A stretch of 53,347 nucleotides of DNA from Flavobacteriaceae bacterium (GTDB lineage: Bacteria; Bacteroidota; Bacteroidia; Flavobacteriales; Flavobacteriaceae). The notes beneath the pieces are model-generated. The model made no database searches. It saw only the letters and a list, made by a program, of their open reading frames with translations, and was not told the DNA's origin. This document shows, piece by piece, positions 28,501 through 37,032 of the stretch; position 1 is the first letter of the stretch; the number at the start of each line of letters is the position of its first letter. The position numbers and the translations under genes are program-made. Location of the stretch: the NCBI GenBank assembly GCA_009693635.1, contig SHWW01000005.1:1-53347 (forward strand), given 5' to 3'.

Positions 28501-29039
28501 TTATGTTCACCGTTTTACTAAGTTTTAGTGGTGTATTCTACGGTTACGTCTTTGCGGGAATGGATTTCGTAATCCTAATGACTATGATGGGAATCATTGC
28601 GCTATCAGGAATTGTCGTGAAAAACGGAATCGTATTAATGGATTTTTTCGTACTTTTATTAGACAAAAAAGTTATTGAAAATAAGCAAACTTCTCATGAC
28701 GATTTAACTATAGCCGAAATAAAACACGTTATCATTCAATCTGGAAAATCCCGTTTGCGACCAGTTTTACTAACCGCATTAACCGCGATTTTAGGATTAA
28801 TTCCTCTTGCAATTGGACTCAATTTTGACTTTTTCTCATTGGTAACCAACCTAAATCCGCACGTTTATGTAGGAGGAGACAACGTCGTTTTCTGGAGCCC
28901 ATTGGCGTGGACCATCATCTTCGGACTGACATACGCCACAGTTTTAACCCTCGTTATGGTACCCGTAATGTTCTATTTAGTCAAACGAACCAAGTATTGG
29001 TTGCGCGACAGAAGAGCTGCCAGTGCTAACGAAATATAA
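25575..29039 (+). CDS. RND-family efflux permease
   Basis: The 1154-residue inner-membrane pump has the internal duplication of RND proteins, with large periplasmic loops after TM1 and TM7. The TM4 proton-relay region reads LLVDDGIVVVDNVF, and the second half has GIIALSGIVVKNGIVLMDF. It is about 100 residues longer than the usual AcrB size. The extra length includes additional membrane sequence at about 510-560 and an extended TM10-TM11 region (about 1050-1115). It is driven by proton flow and exports unknown substrates. A terminator follows. Confidence 0.95.
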   Translation: MSHQKKEFGISSWAVDNRITVYILTFIIIVSGTMAYINMPRENFPEILENKIYVSSIFPGNSSEDVEKLVVKPLEDQFKNISGVTKVTSSSFQDYGIVVVEFEQKISIEEAKIRIKDKADLAKADTDWPNLDNGSKVEPSIFNINISEEVPILNINLKGNYTTQQLKKYGEYLKDEIENVPEVKKVDILGVDDKEVEIAIDVFKMNAAKVSFDDIQNAVKYENMTLSGGNLISQGSRNNIRIVGEIKNPKELENVVVKSYGGTVYLKDIAGINFKEKEKTTYARESGQEVVMLNVKKRSGQNMISALDQVKEIVVKAQETVMPKDLSIKMTNDQSSKVKHQVNELSNHIIFGIILVMIVLMFTMGLRNSLFVGAAIPISMLMAFAILSLFGFTLNTMVLFGLVMGLGLLVDDGIVVVDNVFANMKKGLGRIEASKIGIGEIAWPVISSTATTLAAFIPLALWPGTVGKFMIYFPITLSCVLGASLFVAMVINAAMTGGFMDIEDRNISKKALKKYTIIFIVSGLLFVIPGNITHTIWMKAIGHLIIIALVLMWAYHLFLFKWTQDFQNSFFPRLEAKYQVFLGKILTGKKSVIALVGIIGLLIFSFVLLGIFPRNVLFFPKNIPNQAIVYIEYPQGTEISKTNKANLFVEKQVIAILSKYVENNENYLAESIVSQVGKSAGNPNVDSGNQSETPYKGKVTVNFTEFNFRKDVNTDDILEEIRAKVKAIAGAKIIVEKDSNGPPSGYPISLQLSGTNYDEMLVEANKVITFINLKNIEGIEKLNIDVNKESPELEVNVDRVSIGSLGASTGQLGLTMRRAIYGQEISTYKEGKDDYNIVMRLQEDQRKNESVLFNQPVTFRNQNNGQIIQVPISAFATNEKKFTFNQIKRKNSKRIMTIYSNVLTGANGDGITKQIESELKAANYKMAGDITYSFSGEQEQQKKDSSFLFGALLLALASITIIIVLQFNSLSKTAIIMFTVLLSFSGVFYGYVFAGMDFVILMTMMGIIALSGIVVKNGIVLMDFFVLLLDKKVIENKQTSHDDLTIAEIKHVIIQSGKSRLRPVLLTALTAILGLIPLAIGLNFDFFSLVTNLNPHVYVGGDNVVFWSPLAWTIIFGLTYATVLTLVMVPVMFYLVKRTKYWLRDRRAASANEI

Positions 29040-29056
29040 CTTTTCCGAACCTAATA

Positions 29057-29092
29057 AATCATCCCTGTTGTAATGCAGGGATTATTTTGATG
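29057..29092 (+). terminator. Terminator after the RND permease gene
   Basis: The hairpin ATCCCTG (29061-29067)/CAGGGAT (29076-29082) has an 8-base loop, extendable past one mismatch, and is followed by TATTTTGA. Confidence 0.7.
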
Positions 29093-29244
29093 CGATTTTA
29101 TGGGTCGTTTTCTCTTTTAGGACCTTACGAGGAGCAAGGCTATTTGTCGTAAACCATGTCTGACTTTTTCCTTCATTAGTTGCTCCATTTCATTTCACAA
29201 AGCATTTCTGCTGCCCTATGAAAATGGGGACCTATAAAAAATAT

Positions 29245-29901
29245 TTAATCAATTACCATTTCTGGAATTTTACTATCAATAATTAAATGAGCTTCGGTTG
29301 ATGCGATAATGTGTTCCACAGAAATACCGGGGGCCCTTTCTAATAGCTTAAATCCTTTTGAAGTTATTTCTAAAACGGCTAATTCTGTAACTACTTTTTT
29401 CACACAACCTACTCCTGTTAATGGCAAACTGCATTTTTTTAGGATTTTACTTTCTCCAGCTTTATTAACGTGCATCATGGCTACAATAATATTGTCTGCA
29501 GAAGCCACTAAATCCATCGCGCCGCCCATTCCTTTTACCATTTTTCCTGGAATTTTCCAGTTGGCAATATCGCCATTTTCAGAAACTTCCATTGCGCCTA
29601 GAATGGTCAAATCGACGTGTTGCCCGCGAATCATCCCGAAGCTAGTCGCCGAGTCAAAATAACTAGCTCCGGGTAATGTGGTGATCGTTTGTTTTCCGGC
29701 ATTGATAATATCGGCATCTTCTTCTCCTTCAAAAGGAAAAGGACCCATGCCAAGAACTCCGTTTTCACTTTGAAATTCTACTGAAATATCTTTTCGGACA
29801 TAGTTTGCTACCAATGTTGGAATTCCAATTCCAAGGTTTACAAAATAATTGTTTTTAACTTCTTTTGCGATGCGTTTTGCGATGTCTTCTTTTGTTAGCA
29901 T
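29245..29901 (-). CDS. 3-oxoacid CoA-transferase subunit B
   Basis: The 218-residue beta subunit of a succinyl-CoA:3-ketoacid (or acetoacetate) CoA-transferase carries the catalytic Glu46 in the SENG motif (FQSENGVLG) and GIGIPTLVANY. With subunit A it moves CoA between succinyl-CoA and acetoacetate in ketone-body or amino-acid breakdown. It is separated from subunit A by about 430 bases containing a broken gene, which is unusual, as the two subunits are normally adjacent. Confidence 0.93.
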   Translation of the reverse strand: MLTKEDIAKRIAKEVKNNYFVNLGIGIPTLVANYVRKDISVEFQSENGVLGMGPFPFEGEEDADIINAGKQTITTLPGASYFDSATSFGMIRGQHVDLTILGAMEVSENGDIANWKIPGKMVKGMGGAMDLVASADNIIVAMMHVNKAGESKILKKCSLPLTGVGCVKKVVTELAVLEITSKGFKLLERAPGISVEHIIASTEAHLIIDSKIPEMVID

Positions 29902-29945
29902 AATTTCTATGATTTAAAAATGTAAAAATTTGATGATTTGAAAAT

Positions 29946-30298
29946 TAACCTTTCTTTGAGGATGATATGATTTTAGAAATGATCAAATTTATAGATTGTA
30001 ATTTTTTAAATTATTTTTCGTTAGGATTTGGATAGAATTCTGAACTTTTACAAAGTTCTAACCAAAATTGTAGTTCATCAGTTTCTTTGGCTGAAATTTT
30101 AAACTTATGAATAAAATCGGCTTTACTCTCCGTATTTTGAGCTTTTCTGATTTTTGCGCCAATTGATGTTCCACTTCTAAAAATTTGAGAAGCCATTTAA
30201 AAACGATTTGATTTTCTAATTTCTTCTGAAAATTTTATTATTTCTATAGCAAATTCGGATGTTAATTTTACAATTAAATTGTCCTTATCGTTTCTCAT
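29946..30298 (-). pseudogene. Broken four-helix-bundle (S23/IVS-type) protein gene
   Basis: Reading from an ATG at 30298 gives MRNDKDNLIVKLTSEFAIE through to SNRF. An in-frame TAA (30199-30197) then interrupts it, and the same frame continues as MASQIFRSGTSIGAKIRKAQ to 30011. Past that stop, a one-base frame change gives the family-typical tail SINLIISKIISSSKKG ending near 29946. The parts match the S23 rRNA-intervening-sequence/four-helix-bundle family in order. At least one nonsense codon and one frameshift make it likely inactive, though the 61-residue piece 30011-30196 stays open. Confidence 0.7.
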
Positions 30299-30329
30299 CT
30301 TCAAATTTTAAAATTAAAGAATTTTCAAA

Positions 30330-31028
30330 TTATTTTTTTCTCACTGTTCTCTGTTCAATTCTCTTTTCATATTTTTTACCTTGAAAAATGCGTTGCACGA
30401 ATATTCCAGGAATATGAATTTGATTAGGGTCAAGTTCTCCAGCTTCGACTAATTCTTCCACTTCGGCAACCGTAATTTTTGCAGCTCCACACATACATGG
30501 ATTAAAATTTCGAGCCGTTCCTTTAAAAATCAAATTACCTGCGGTGTCGCCTTTCCAAGCTTTCACAATCGCAAAATCGGCCACAAACGCCTCTTCCATC
30601 AAGTGCATTTTTCCATTAAATTCTCGACTTTCTTTACCAGCGGCCACCTCTGTGCCAAAACCCGCAGGTGTAAAAAAGGCAGGAATCCCGGCCTGCGCTG
30701 CCCTGCAACGTTCTGCCAATGTGCCTTGTGGTATAAGTTCTACATCCAATTCTCCGGATAGCATTTGGCGTTCAAATTCAGCATTTTCTCCTACATAAGA
30801 GGAAACCATTTTTTTGATTTGTTTTTTGTGTAATAGTAAACCAAGCCCAAAATCATCGACACCTGCGTTATTGGAAATACAAGTTAATGAATGGGTTTCT
30901 TTTTGAACTAATTCGGCAATGCAATTCTCAGGAATTCCACATAACCCAAATCCTCCAAGCATTATAGTCATTCCGTTTTCAATTCCCAAAAGAGCGTCTT
31001 GAACGGTGTTTACCTTTTTGTTGATCAT
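30330..31028 (-). CDS. 3-oxoacid CoA-transferase subunit A
   Basis: The 232-residue alpha subunit has the family signature [10 protein letters not shown] near residues 24-33 and the [24 protein letters not shown] segment. It partners with subunit B downstream. The start at the ATG at 31028 ([15 protein letters not shown]) is chosen. The longer frame to 31127 has no homologous sequence and would begin before the TAnnTTTG box at 31064-31071. Confidence 0.93.
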   Translation of the reverse strand: MINKKVNTVQDALLGIENGMTIMLGGFGLCGIPENCIAELVQKETHSLTCISNNAGVDDFGLGLLLHKKQIKKMVSSYVGENAEFERQMLSGELDVELIPQGTLAERCRAAQAGIPAFFTPAGFGTEVAAGKESREFNGKMHLMEEAFVADFAIVKAWKGDTAGNLIFKGTARNFNPCMCGAAKITVAEVEELVEAGELDPNQIHIPGIFVQRIFQGKKYEKRIEQRTVRKK

Positions 31029-31063
31029 TTCGTTTTTTAGTTTTTCTGTATTTTTAGGTACTT

Positions 31064-31071
31064 CAAAAATA
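31064..31071 (-). promoter_or_regulatory. -7 box of the CoA-transferase A gene
   Basis: On the minus strand TATTTTTG matches TAnnTTTG and ends 35 bases upstream of the ATG at 31028. A well-spaced TTG box is not evident. Confidence 0.4.
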
Positions 31072-31192
31072 AGTATTTTTTTTTCAAATTTTTCACAATA
31101 TTGGAATAAAACTAACTCCAAAATCATAAATCTATAATTTTGGGTTTGTAAATAGGAGGGTTAATTTTTTTTTGATTTATGAACAAAACCCC

Positions 31193-31215
31193 AGCCCAGA
31201 TGCCATTGTAAATCC
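31193..31215. repeat. Fragment of a dispersed intergenic element
   Basis: The 23-base word starting AGCCCAGATG and ending AAATCC matches 37033-37055 at 16 of 23 positions without gaps. It is in the spacer between the CoA-transferase A gene and the penicillin-binding protein gene. Confidence 0.4.
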
Positions 31216-31283
31216 CCCAAAATTGAGAGGCACGAGAAATTTTAGGTATTGCAAAGTAGAGCAGGGAAAATGTTCAAAAAAAA

Positions 31284-33581
31284 TTATAAACTAAATTCGT
31301 CTGTATTCTGTTCTGTTTCTATAGAATCTTTCTTAGCTGGGGGCGACCAACAATCTACTTTTATAGAAAGATTATCGGGTCTTTCAAAGTCTTCTTTGGA
31401 GATAGTTAGCGTTTCGTCGTTGTAGCATTTTTTCATTAAAATTCCCCAAATTGGTAGTGCTGCAACAGCACCTTGACCGTAAGTGATGCTTTTGAAACGC
31501 GCCGAACGGTCTTCGCAACCTACCCAAATTCCTGTGACAAGGTTGGGAACCATTCCCATGAACCAACCGTCGGATTGATTTTGAGTAGTTCCAGTTTTAC
31601 CAGCAATTGGGTTGGTAAAAACATATGGATATCCAGTAACCCTCTCATAACCATAGCCCCCACCTTGTGTTCTCAATCTGGAGCCAGAGCCTTCTTCTGT
31701 AACGCCTTCTAATAATTTTATCACTGCAAAAGCAATATCTTTATTCAAAACGTCGTGGGATTCGGTAATTGGTTCGTAAAGAACTACTCCATTTTTATCT
31801 TCAATTTTTGTTATAAATTGAGGCTTTACATATATTCCTTGATTTGCAAAAGTACTATAGGCAGCTACCATATCTTCAACAGTTATTTCAACGGCACCTA
31901 ATGCAATGGAGGGTTGTGTAGGAATTTGTGATTTTACACCTAATTTATTTGCTAATTTAACAACGGCTTCTGGACCAACTTTGTCCATTAATTTAGCAGA
32001 AACGGTATTTATGGAGTTGGCTAATGCTTTTTTTAAAGTAACCATTCCACGGTATTTATTGTCGGAATTTGATGGAGTCCAAGTTTCGGTTACGTGGTGA
32101 CGCCCAACAGGAATTGTAAATGGCGAATCGATTATAGAATCACAAGGGGACATGTTTAGTTGCTCAATTGCGGTAGCATAAACGAAAGGTTTGAATGTAG
32201 AACCCACTTGACGCGCACCTTGACCAACGTGATCGTACTGAAAATATTTGTAATTTATTCCGCCAACCCACGCTTTCACATACCCGGTTTGAGGTTCCAT
32301 TGACATTAATCCTGTTTGAAGAAAATGTTTGTAATACCTTATAGAATCAGTTGGTGTCATAATTGTATCTCTTTCTCCTTTCCAAGTAAAAACAGTCATT
32401 TTAGTTTTTATATCAAAAGACTTAATGATTTCATCATCACTTTTTTCCTGTAATTTTAATTCCCGCCATCTATCAGAAGATTTCATGGATTGCATCAAAA
32501 TTTTATCCGTTTCTATTTGTGATATATTTACAAATGGAGCGTTTTTATTGGTTTTAGATTGATTGAAAAATTCTTCTTGTAAATTGGTTAAGTGTTCTGT
32601 AACAGCTTCTTCCGCATAGGTTTGAATCCTTGAATCTATGGTGGTATAAATTTTCAAACCGTCTCTATAGATATTATACTCAGAACCATCAAGCTTTTTA
32701 TTTTCTTTAAGCCAATTTTTCATAAATTCACGAAGATATTCACGGAAATAGGTAGCGATTCCATCTTTATGGCTTTCGGGGTGAAAGTCCAAAACGATAG
32801 GTTGTTTTTCTAAAGTAGCTTTTGAATTTTCTGATAAAAAGTTGTTTTTCACCATTTGTCCTAGAACCGTATTTCTACGATTTTGTACTTTTTCGAGTCT
32901 TTTAATAGGATTAAATAGGGAAGGATTTTTTAGCATTCCAACCAACATTGCTCCTTCACTTATAGTTAAATCAAGTGGTTCCTTGTTGAAATATACTTTT
33001 GCTGCTGAACGAATTCCTACGGCTGTATTTACATAATCAACTTTGTTAAAGTACATTGCAATGATTTCATTTTTAGTGTATTGCCTTTCTAATCGAATAG
33101 CGATAATCCATTCTTTTGCTTTTTGTACGATTCTAAAAGGTAAAAATTTAGAACCTTCACCGTGAAACAATTGTTTGGCTAATTGTTGTGTAAGGGTACT
33201 AGCTCCTCCACTTGAACCTAGACTTGCAACTGCGCGTAAAGTACCTCTTAAGTCAATTCCTGAATGCTCATAAAAGCGCTCGTCTTCGGTAGCAATCAAT
33301 GCATCTACGAGGTGTTTTGGTAAATCTTGGTATTTTATGGAAGTTCTGTTTTCATTGTAAAATTTTCCAATAGTTACTCCATCGGATGAGATAACTTCGG
33401 TAGCTAAATTAGAATCTGGATTTTCTAAATCTTCAAAAGAAGGCATAGACCCTAAAAGGCCCCAAGATGCGAAAAGAAAAAAGACAGCTAATCCTCCAAG
33501 ACCGTAAAAAAAGATCTTCCAAAATTTTTTTTTATAGTGTTCGATATCTTTACCTTGAGGGGTATTTTTTTTAACTGCCAT
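31284..33581 (-). CDS. Penicillin-binding protein 1A (bifunctional glycosyltransferase/transpeptidase)
   Basis: The 765-residue class A PBP has a cytoplasmic tail and one membrane segment (about 21-42). The glycosyltransferase domain has EDERFYEH (catalytic Glu99) and GGASTLTQQLAKQ. The transpeptidase has Ser461-x-x-Lys464 (STFK), Ser523-Ile-Asn and Lys662-Thr-Gly. It polymerises and crosslinks peptidoglycan outside the inner membrane. It lies 4 bases downstream of gldH in a likely operon with the PSP1/RicT-like gene. Confidence 0.96.
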   Translation of the reverse strand: MAVKKNTPQGKDIEHYKKKFWKIFFYGLGGLAVFFLFASWGLLGSMPSFEDLENPDSNLATEVISSDGVTIGKFYNENRTSIKYQDLPKHLVDALIATEDERFYEHSGIDLRGTLRAVASLGSSGGASTLTQQLAKQLFHGEGSKFLPFRIVQKAKEWIIAIRLERQYTKNEIIAMYFNKVDYVNTAVGIRSAAKVYFNKEPLDLTISEGAMLVGMLKNPSLFNPIKRLEKVQNRRNTVLGQMVKNNFLSENSKATLEKQPIVLDFHPESHKDGIATYFREYLREFMKNWLKENKKLDGSEYNIYRDGLKIYTTIDSRIQTYAEEAVTEHLTNLQEEFFNQSKTNKNAPFVNISQIETDKILMQSMKSSDRWRELKLQEKSDDEIIKSFDIKTKMTVFTWKGERDTIMTPTDSIRYYKHFLQTGLMSMEPQTGYVKAWVGGINYKYFQYDHVGQGARQVGSTFKPFVYATAIEQLNMSPCDSIIDSPFTIPVGRHHVTETWTPSNSDNKYRGMVTLKKALANSINTVSAKLMDKVGPEAVVKLANKLGVKSQIPTQPSIALGAVEITVEDMVAAYSTFANQGIYVKPQFITKIEDKNGVVLYEPITESHDVLNKDIAFAVIKLLEGVTEEGSGSRLRTQGGGYGYERVTGYPYVFTNPIAGKTGTTQNQSDGWFMGMVPNLVTGIWVGCEDRSARFKSITYGQGAVAALPIWGILMKKCYNDETLTISKEDFERPDNLSIKVDCWSPPAKKDSIETEQNTDEFSL

Positions 33582-33585
33582 ATTT

Positions 33586-34071
33586 TTAATCTAATGATTC
33601 TATTCTAAAACCAACTTCTGTAATTCCTTCTAAATTTTCTACGCCAACGACTTTCCCAGTTTGACGCACGACCTGTTTGATGTTGACTTTATTATTTTCC
33701 GAAGCTTTAAAACGAATGTTTTCTTTATAAAAAAGTTTACTTTCTTTTAAATCCGAGAACCCATCCCCAAGCAAAGTTCCGTCTACATCGGCCATTTGAT
33801 ATTCTAATGTATCTACTTTCGTAAGTCCATTAGGTTGATCCAATGAAACGATTAAAAACAAATTATTAAATTTATAATCGTTGTTTGCACGCAAGTTTAC
33901 ATACAAATTATACTTTTTTAAGGTGTCTAATTTTGGAAGGTCAAAACGTACAACGGTTTTTTTATTCCAAGCAATTCCTACCGATTTATATTCGTCAAAA
34001 ACTCTCTTTTTATCACAAGAAATTAAGAGTCCAGCAATTAGAAAAAAAAGAAAACTACTCTTTTGGCTCAT
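33586..34071 (-). CDS. gldH: Gliding-motility lipoprotein GldH
   Basis: The 161-residue lipoprotein has its lipid cysteine at residue 19 (LLISCDKK) and the GldH-typical sequence FDEYKSVG immediately after it. GldH is required for gliding and for the type IX secretion-linked motility machine in flavobacteria. The gene starts inside the end of the PSP1/RicT-like gene (17-base overlap) and lies next to the PBP1A gene. Whether this organism glides cannot be told from this gene alone. Confidence 0.9.
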   Translation of the reverse strand: MSQKSSFLFFLIAGLLISCDKKRVFDEYKSVGIAWNKKTVVRFDLPKLDTLKKYNLYVNLRANNDYKFNNLFLIVSLDQPNGLTKVDTLEYQMADVDGTLLGDGFSDLKESKLFYKENIRFKASENNKVNIKQVVRQTGKVVGVENLEGITEVGFRIESLD

Positions 34072-35320
34072 TTTTAATAGCGGGTTTAATGATGTTTTCG
34101 TTAGGTCTGATTTTTTTCTCCCCTAATGGGTTTTCCTCGTGTTTATTGAGCGCAGGACGATTATTAATAGCAACGATTGCATTTTCGCCTGGACGTTTGT
34201 TATTTCTATTTGATTTTTTCTTTTTCTTCGTCTGATCAAATCGCGTTAAACTTTCTTGCCCCATTGCATTATTGAAATCTTTTTCAGGTTCGGCAACGAT
34301 TTCTATAGCAAAATCTTCAAGCGATGAAACTTTGTTTTTCAATTTATTTTCAGCAATGATTTCATTAACCTGCTCTATTTTTAAAACATGCCAATTTGCA
34401 AAATTATTGGTATAAGCAAACCACATTAATCCTTTAAAAATATCTTGTTTTTGACAAATTGCATCTCCTTTTTCGGTAACTAATTTTGAATCAAAGTCTG
34501 GAAAGCCTTGCAAAGCGTCCATGTATGTGTCTAATTCATAGTTCAGGCAACACTTCAATTTTCCACATTGGCCGGCTAATTTTTGTGGATTTAATGACAA
34601 TTGTTGGTACCGCGCAGCAGAAGTATTTACACTTCTAAAATCGGTTAGCCAAGTAGAACAACATAATTCTCTGCCACAAGATCCAATTCCTCCCAACCGA
34701 GCGGCTTCTTGACGGAAACCAACTTGTTTCATTTCAACTCTGGTGCTGAATTCTTTTGCAAAATCTTTAATTAATAGACGGAAATCAATTCGAGCTTCGG
34801 CAGTATAATAAAAAGTTGCTTTTGAACCATCGCCTTGAAATTCAATGTCAGAAATTTTCATTTCTAGTTTTTGAGCAATTGCCAATTCACGAGCTCTCAC
34901 CTTCATTGGCTCTTCTTTATCACGGGCTGTTGACCAAATATCGATGTCTCTTTGAGAAGCTTTTCTATAGATTTTGGAAACATCATTACTTACGTGATTG
35001 ACTCCTTTTTTTTTCATTTGGATTCTTACCAATTCGCCAGTTAATGTAACAATTCCAACATCATGTCCTGGAGAAGCTTCTGTGGCTACAATATCGCCAA
35101 TACTTAAAGTTAGTTTTTCTGTATTTCGGTAAAATTCCTTTCTCCCGTTCTTAAAACGCACTTCAACGCAATCAAAAGGAGCTTCGCTATTAGGTAAACT
35201 CATATTTGAAAGCCAGTCGAAAACAGTTAATTTATTGCAGCTATCCGTGCCACAAGTCCCATTATTTTTACACCCCTTTGGCGCTCCGCCATCAGAAGTT
35301 GAACAACTTGTACATGCCAT
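34055..35320 (-). CDS. PSP1-domain protein (RicT/YaaT-like)
   Basis: The 421-residue protein has a PSP1 domain in its middle (about 100-260). Its N-terminus is cysteine-rich (C3, C6, C17, C23, C28). Further cysteines at C215, C220, C221, C252, C257 and C258 occur in CGRELCCSTW and CGKLKCC. These could bind a metal or Fe-S cluster; RicT of Bacillus belongs to an Fe-S complex that affects RNA maturation, and the same role here is inference. A Lys-rich basic tail (about 370-421) overlaps the start of gldH. Confidence 0.85.
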   Translation of the reverse strand: MACTSCSTSDGGAPKGCKNNGTCGTDSCNKLTVFDWLSNMSLPNSEAPFDCVEVRFKNGRKEFYRNTEKLTLSIGDIVATEASPGHDVGIVTLTGELVRIQMKKKGVNHVSNDVSKIYRKASQRDIDIWSTARDKEEPMKVRARELAIAQKLEMKISDIEFQGDGSKATFYYTAEARIDFRLLIKDFAKEFSTRVEMKQVGFRQEAARLGGIGSCGRELCCSTWLTDFRSVNTSAARYQQLSLNPQKLAGQCGKLKCCLNYELDTYMDALQGFPDFDSKLVTEKGDAICQKQDIFKGLMWFAYTNNFANWHVLKIEQVNEIIAENKLKNKVSSLEDFAIEIVAEPEKDFNNAMGQESLTRFDQTKKKKKSNRNNKRPGENAIVAINNRPALNKHEENPLGEKKIRPNENIIKPAIKNEPKE

Positions 35321-35334
35321 AATTTATATGAAAT

Positions 35335-35351
35335 ATTGTGATCAACACAAT
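35335..35351. promoter_or_regulatory. Inverted repeat upstream of the PSP1 gene
   Basis: ATTGTG-N5-CACAAT is a perfect 6-base inverted repeat, 15 bases upstream of the PSP1 gene start. It might be a regulator binding site, but no regulator is identified. Confidence 0.35.
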
Positions 35352-35553
35352 TTAAGTTCTTAAATGATTAATGTGTAAAGATATTATTTTAATTTAAGGA
35401 TTAAAAGTTAAAAGTTTAAAGTTTTCTTTTGAAGAACTTTTAAAATTAAATAACAACTTTTTTATAACTGTAAATGGATATAAATAGTAGACTTAAAAAT
35501 CTTTATCAAAGTTCAAAATTTTGTCAAAAATTTAGATTAAGTAATTCAAATAA

Positions 35554-36909
35554 TCATTCTATTATTTTATATATTTTGTCGGATAAACGAATTCTAAAAG
35601 GAACTTTGAAAGTACATATATCTCCAGCAATTGCTTTTTGGACTTTATTTTCATTTACAAACATTTCCGAAAGGATTATTTGTTGTTCGCCAGTTGTAAT
35701 ACCTTTAATTAGAATGGTATCTCCAATTTTGATTTCGTTTTCTTCAATTTCGAATTGAGCGATACTTGCTTTTGGATAGAAATGAGTTCCTTTCCCAATA
35801 AATTTTTTTTTAATTTTTGGAGCTTTAGCAACAACTGATTTTTTTTCTTCAGCTACAAAAATGCTATTACTTTCTATATTGTTTTTAAACGTTAAAACCT
35901 CTGATTTCCCTTTTTTGAAAATTTTATTTCCGTTTTTTATGCCACGACGAAAAGCTTTTTGTTCGTCTTCGTGAAGTTGAATTATCGAAACACATTCGTC
36001 TGAACAGCATCCTTCCATTTTTAATTTGCACGATTCGCATTGGATAAAAAGCAAGTGACAGCCTTCATTAGCGCAATTGGTATGCAAGTCGGAAGGAGCC
36101 CCACATTGATGGCATTGCGAAACAATATCGTCAGTGATTCTTTCGCCCAAGCGGTGATCGAAAACAAAGTTTTTACCAATGAATTTACTTTCTAAACCTT
36201 CTGCTTTTACTTGTCGGGTGTACTCGATTATTCCCCCTTCGAGTTGATAGACATTTTCAAACCCTTTGTGTTTGAAATAGGCGCTGGCTTTTTCGCATCG
36301 AATGCCGCCGGTGCAATACATCAAAAGTTTTTTGTCTTGTTTGTGTGCCGAAAGTTGGTCTTCGATAATGGGCAAACTTTCTCTAAAAGTGTCAACATCG
36401 GGTTTTATAGCGCTCATGAAATATCCAATTTCCGATTCGTAATGATTTCTCATATCAACCACAATGGTATTTGGATCTTCGAGTAAATCGTTAAACTCTT
36501 TAGCTTTCAGGTGAATTCCAATATTGGTAACATCGAGTGTTTCGTCAACTAAACCGTCAGCAACAATTTTGTCACGGACTTTTATGGTGAGTTTTAAAAA
36601 CGAATGATCGTCTTGTTCAACTGCAATATTCAAACGGATTCTTTTCATAAAATCATAGACTTCTATGGAATCTTTAAAAGCATAGAAATTATCTGCGGGT
36701 AAAGAAAGTTGAGCGTTAATGCCCTCATGGGCTACATAAATCCGACCCAGAACTTCGAGTTTGTTCCAAGAAAGAAATAATTCGTTACGGAATTGTGTGG
36801 GATTTGAAATTTGCGCATAAGCATAGAAAGACAGCGTGAGTCTCTGTTTTCCGGAATTATCAATTAGGATGGCTCGCTCTTCTGCGCTTAATGTGTTGTA
36901 CAGTTGCAT
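35554..36909 (-). CDS. TrhO-like tRNA U34 hydroxylase (rhodanese family) with C-terminal extension
   Basis: The 451-residue protein is a member of the UPF0176/TrhO family, which makes 5-hydroxyuridine at tRNA position 34. An N-terminal ferredoxin-like part (about 20-110) precedes a rhodanese domain with catalytic Cys199 in LMYCTGGIRCEKA, then a Cys-rich rhodanese C-terminal region (C266 to C306). E. coli TrhO ends near 350. Here a basic linker (about 330-370) leads to an extra domain (about 373-449, KIGDTILIKGITTGEQQ...SDKIYKI) resembling the beta-barrel of U32/TrhP proteins. The ATG at 36909 is the start; an upstream -7 box supports it. Confidence 0.9.
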   Translation of the reverse strand: MQLYNTLSAEERAILIDNSGKQRLTLSFYAYAQISNPTQFRNELFLSWNKLEVLGRIYVAHEGINAQLSLPADNFYAFKDSIEVYDFMKRIRLNIAVEQDDHSFLKLTIKVRDKIVADGLVDETLDVTNIGIHLKAKEFNDLLEDPNTIVVDMRNHYESEIGYFMSAIKPDVDTFRESLPIIEDQLSAHKQDKKLLMYCTGGIRCEKASAYFKHKGFENVYQLEGGIIEYTRQVKAEGLESKFIGKNFVFDHRLGERITDDIVSQCHQCGAPSDLHTNCANEGCHLLFIQCESCKLKMEGCCSDECVSIIQLHEDEQKAFRRGIKNGNKIFKKGKSEVLTFKNNIESNSIFVAEEKKSVVAKAPKIKKKFIGKGTHFYPKASIAQFEIEENEIKIGDTILIKGITTGEQQIILSEMFVNENKVQKAIAGDICTFKVPFRIRLSDKIYKIIE

Positions 36910-36943
36910 GCTATAAACAGTTTAAGTAAAGAAAATATTTTCG

Positions 36944-36951
36944 CAAAAATA
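36944..36951 (-). promoter_or_regulatory. -7 box of the TrhO-like gene
   Basis: On the minus strand TATTTTTG matches TAnnTTTG, 34 bases upstream of the ATG at 36909. No TTG box was found at the right spacing. Confidence 0.4.
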
Positions 36952-37032
36952 CGGAAAAAGGCTTAGTGAGGCAGAGTTTCGGAGTGAGAAATTTTGTGAT
37001 TTAATAATAATGTGATTTAAATCGGATTTTAT

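Noticed and set aside
31029..31127. 33-residue N-terminal extension of CoA-transferase A
   Set aside because: It does not resemble the family and includes a TAnnTTTG box; the ATG at 31028 gives the expected start.
35474..35758. 94-codon plus-strand open frame near the TrhO-like gene end
   Set aside because: Most of it is antisense to the TrhO C-terminal extension, and the rest is AT-rich spacer without a promoter or ribosome site.
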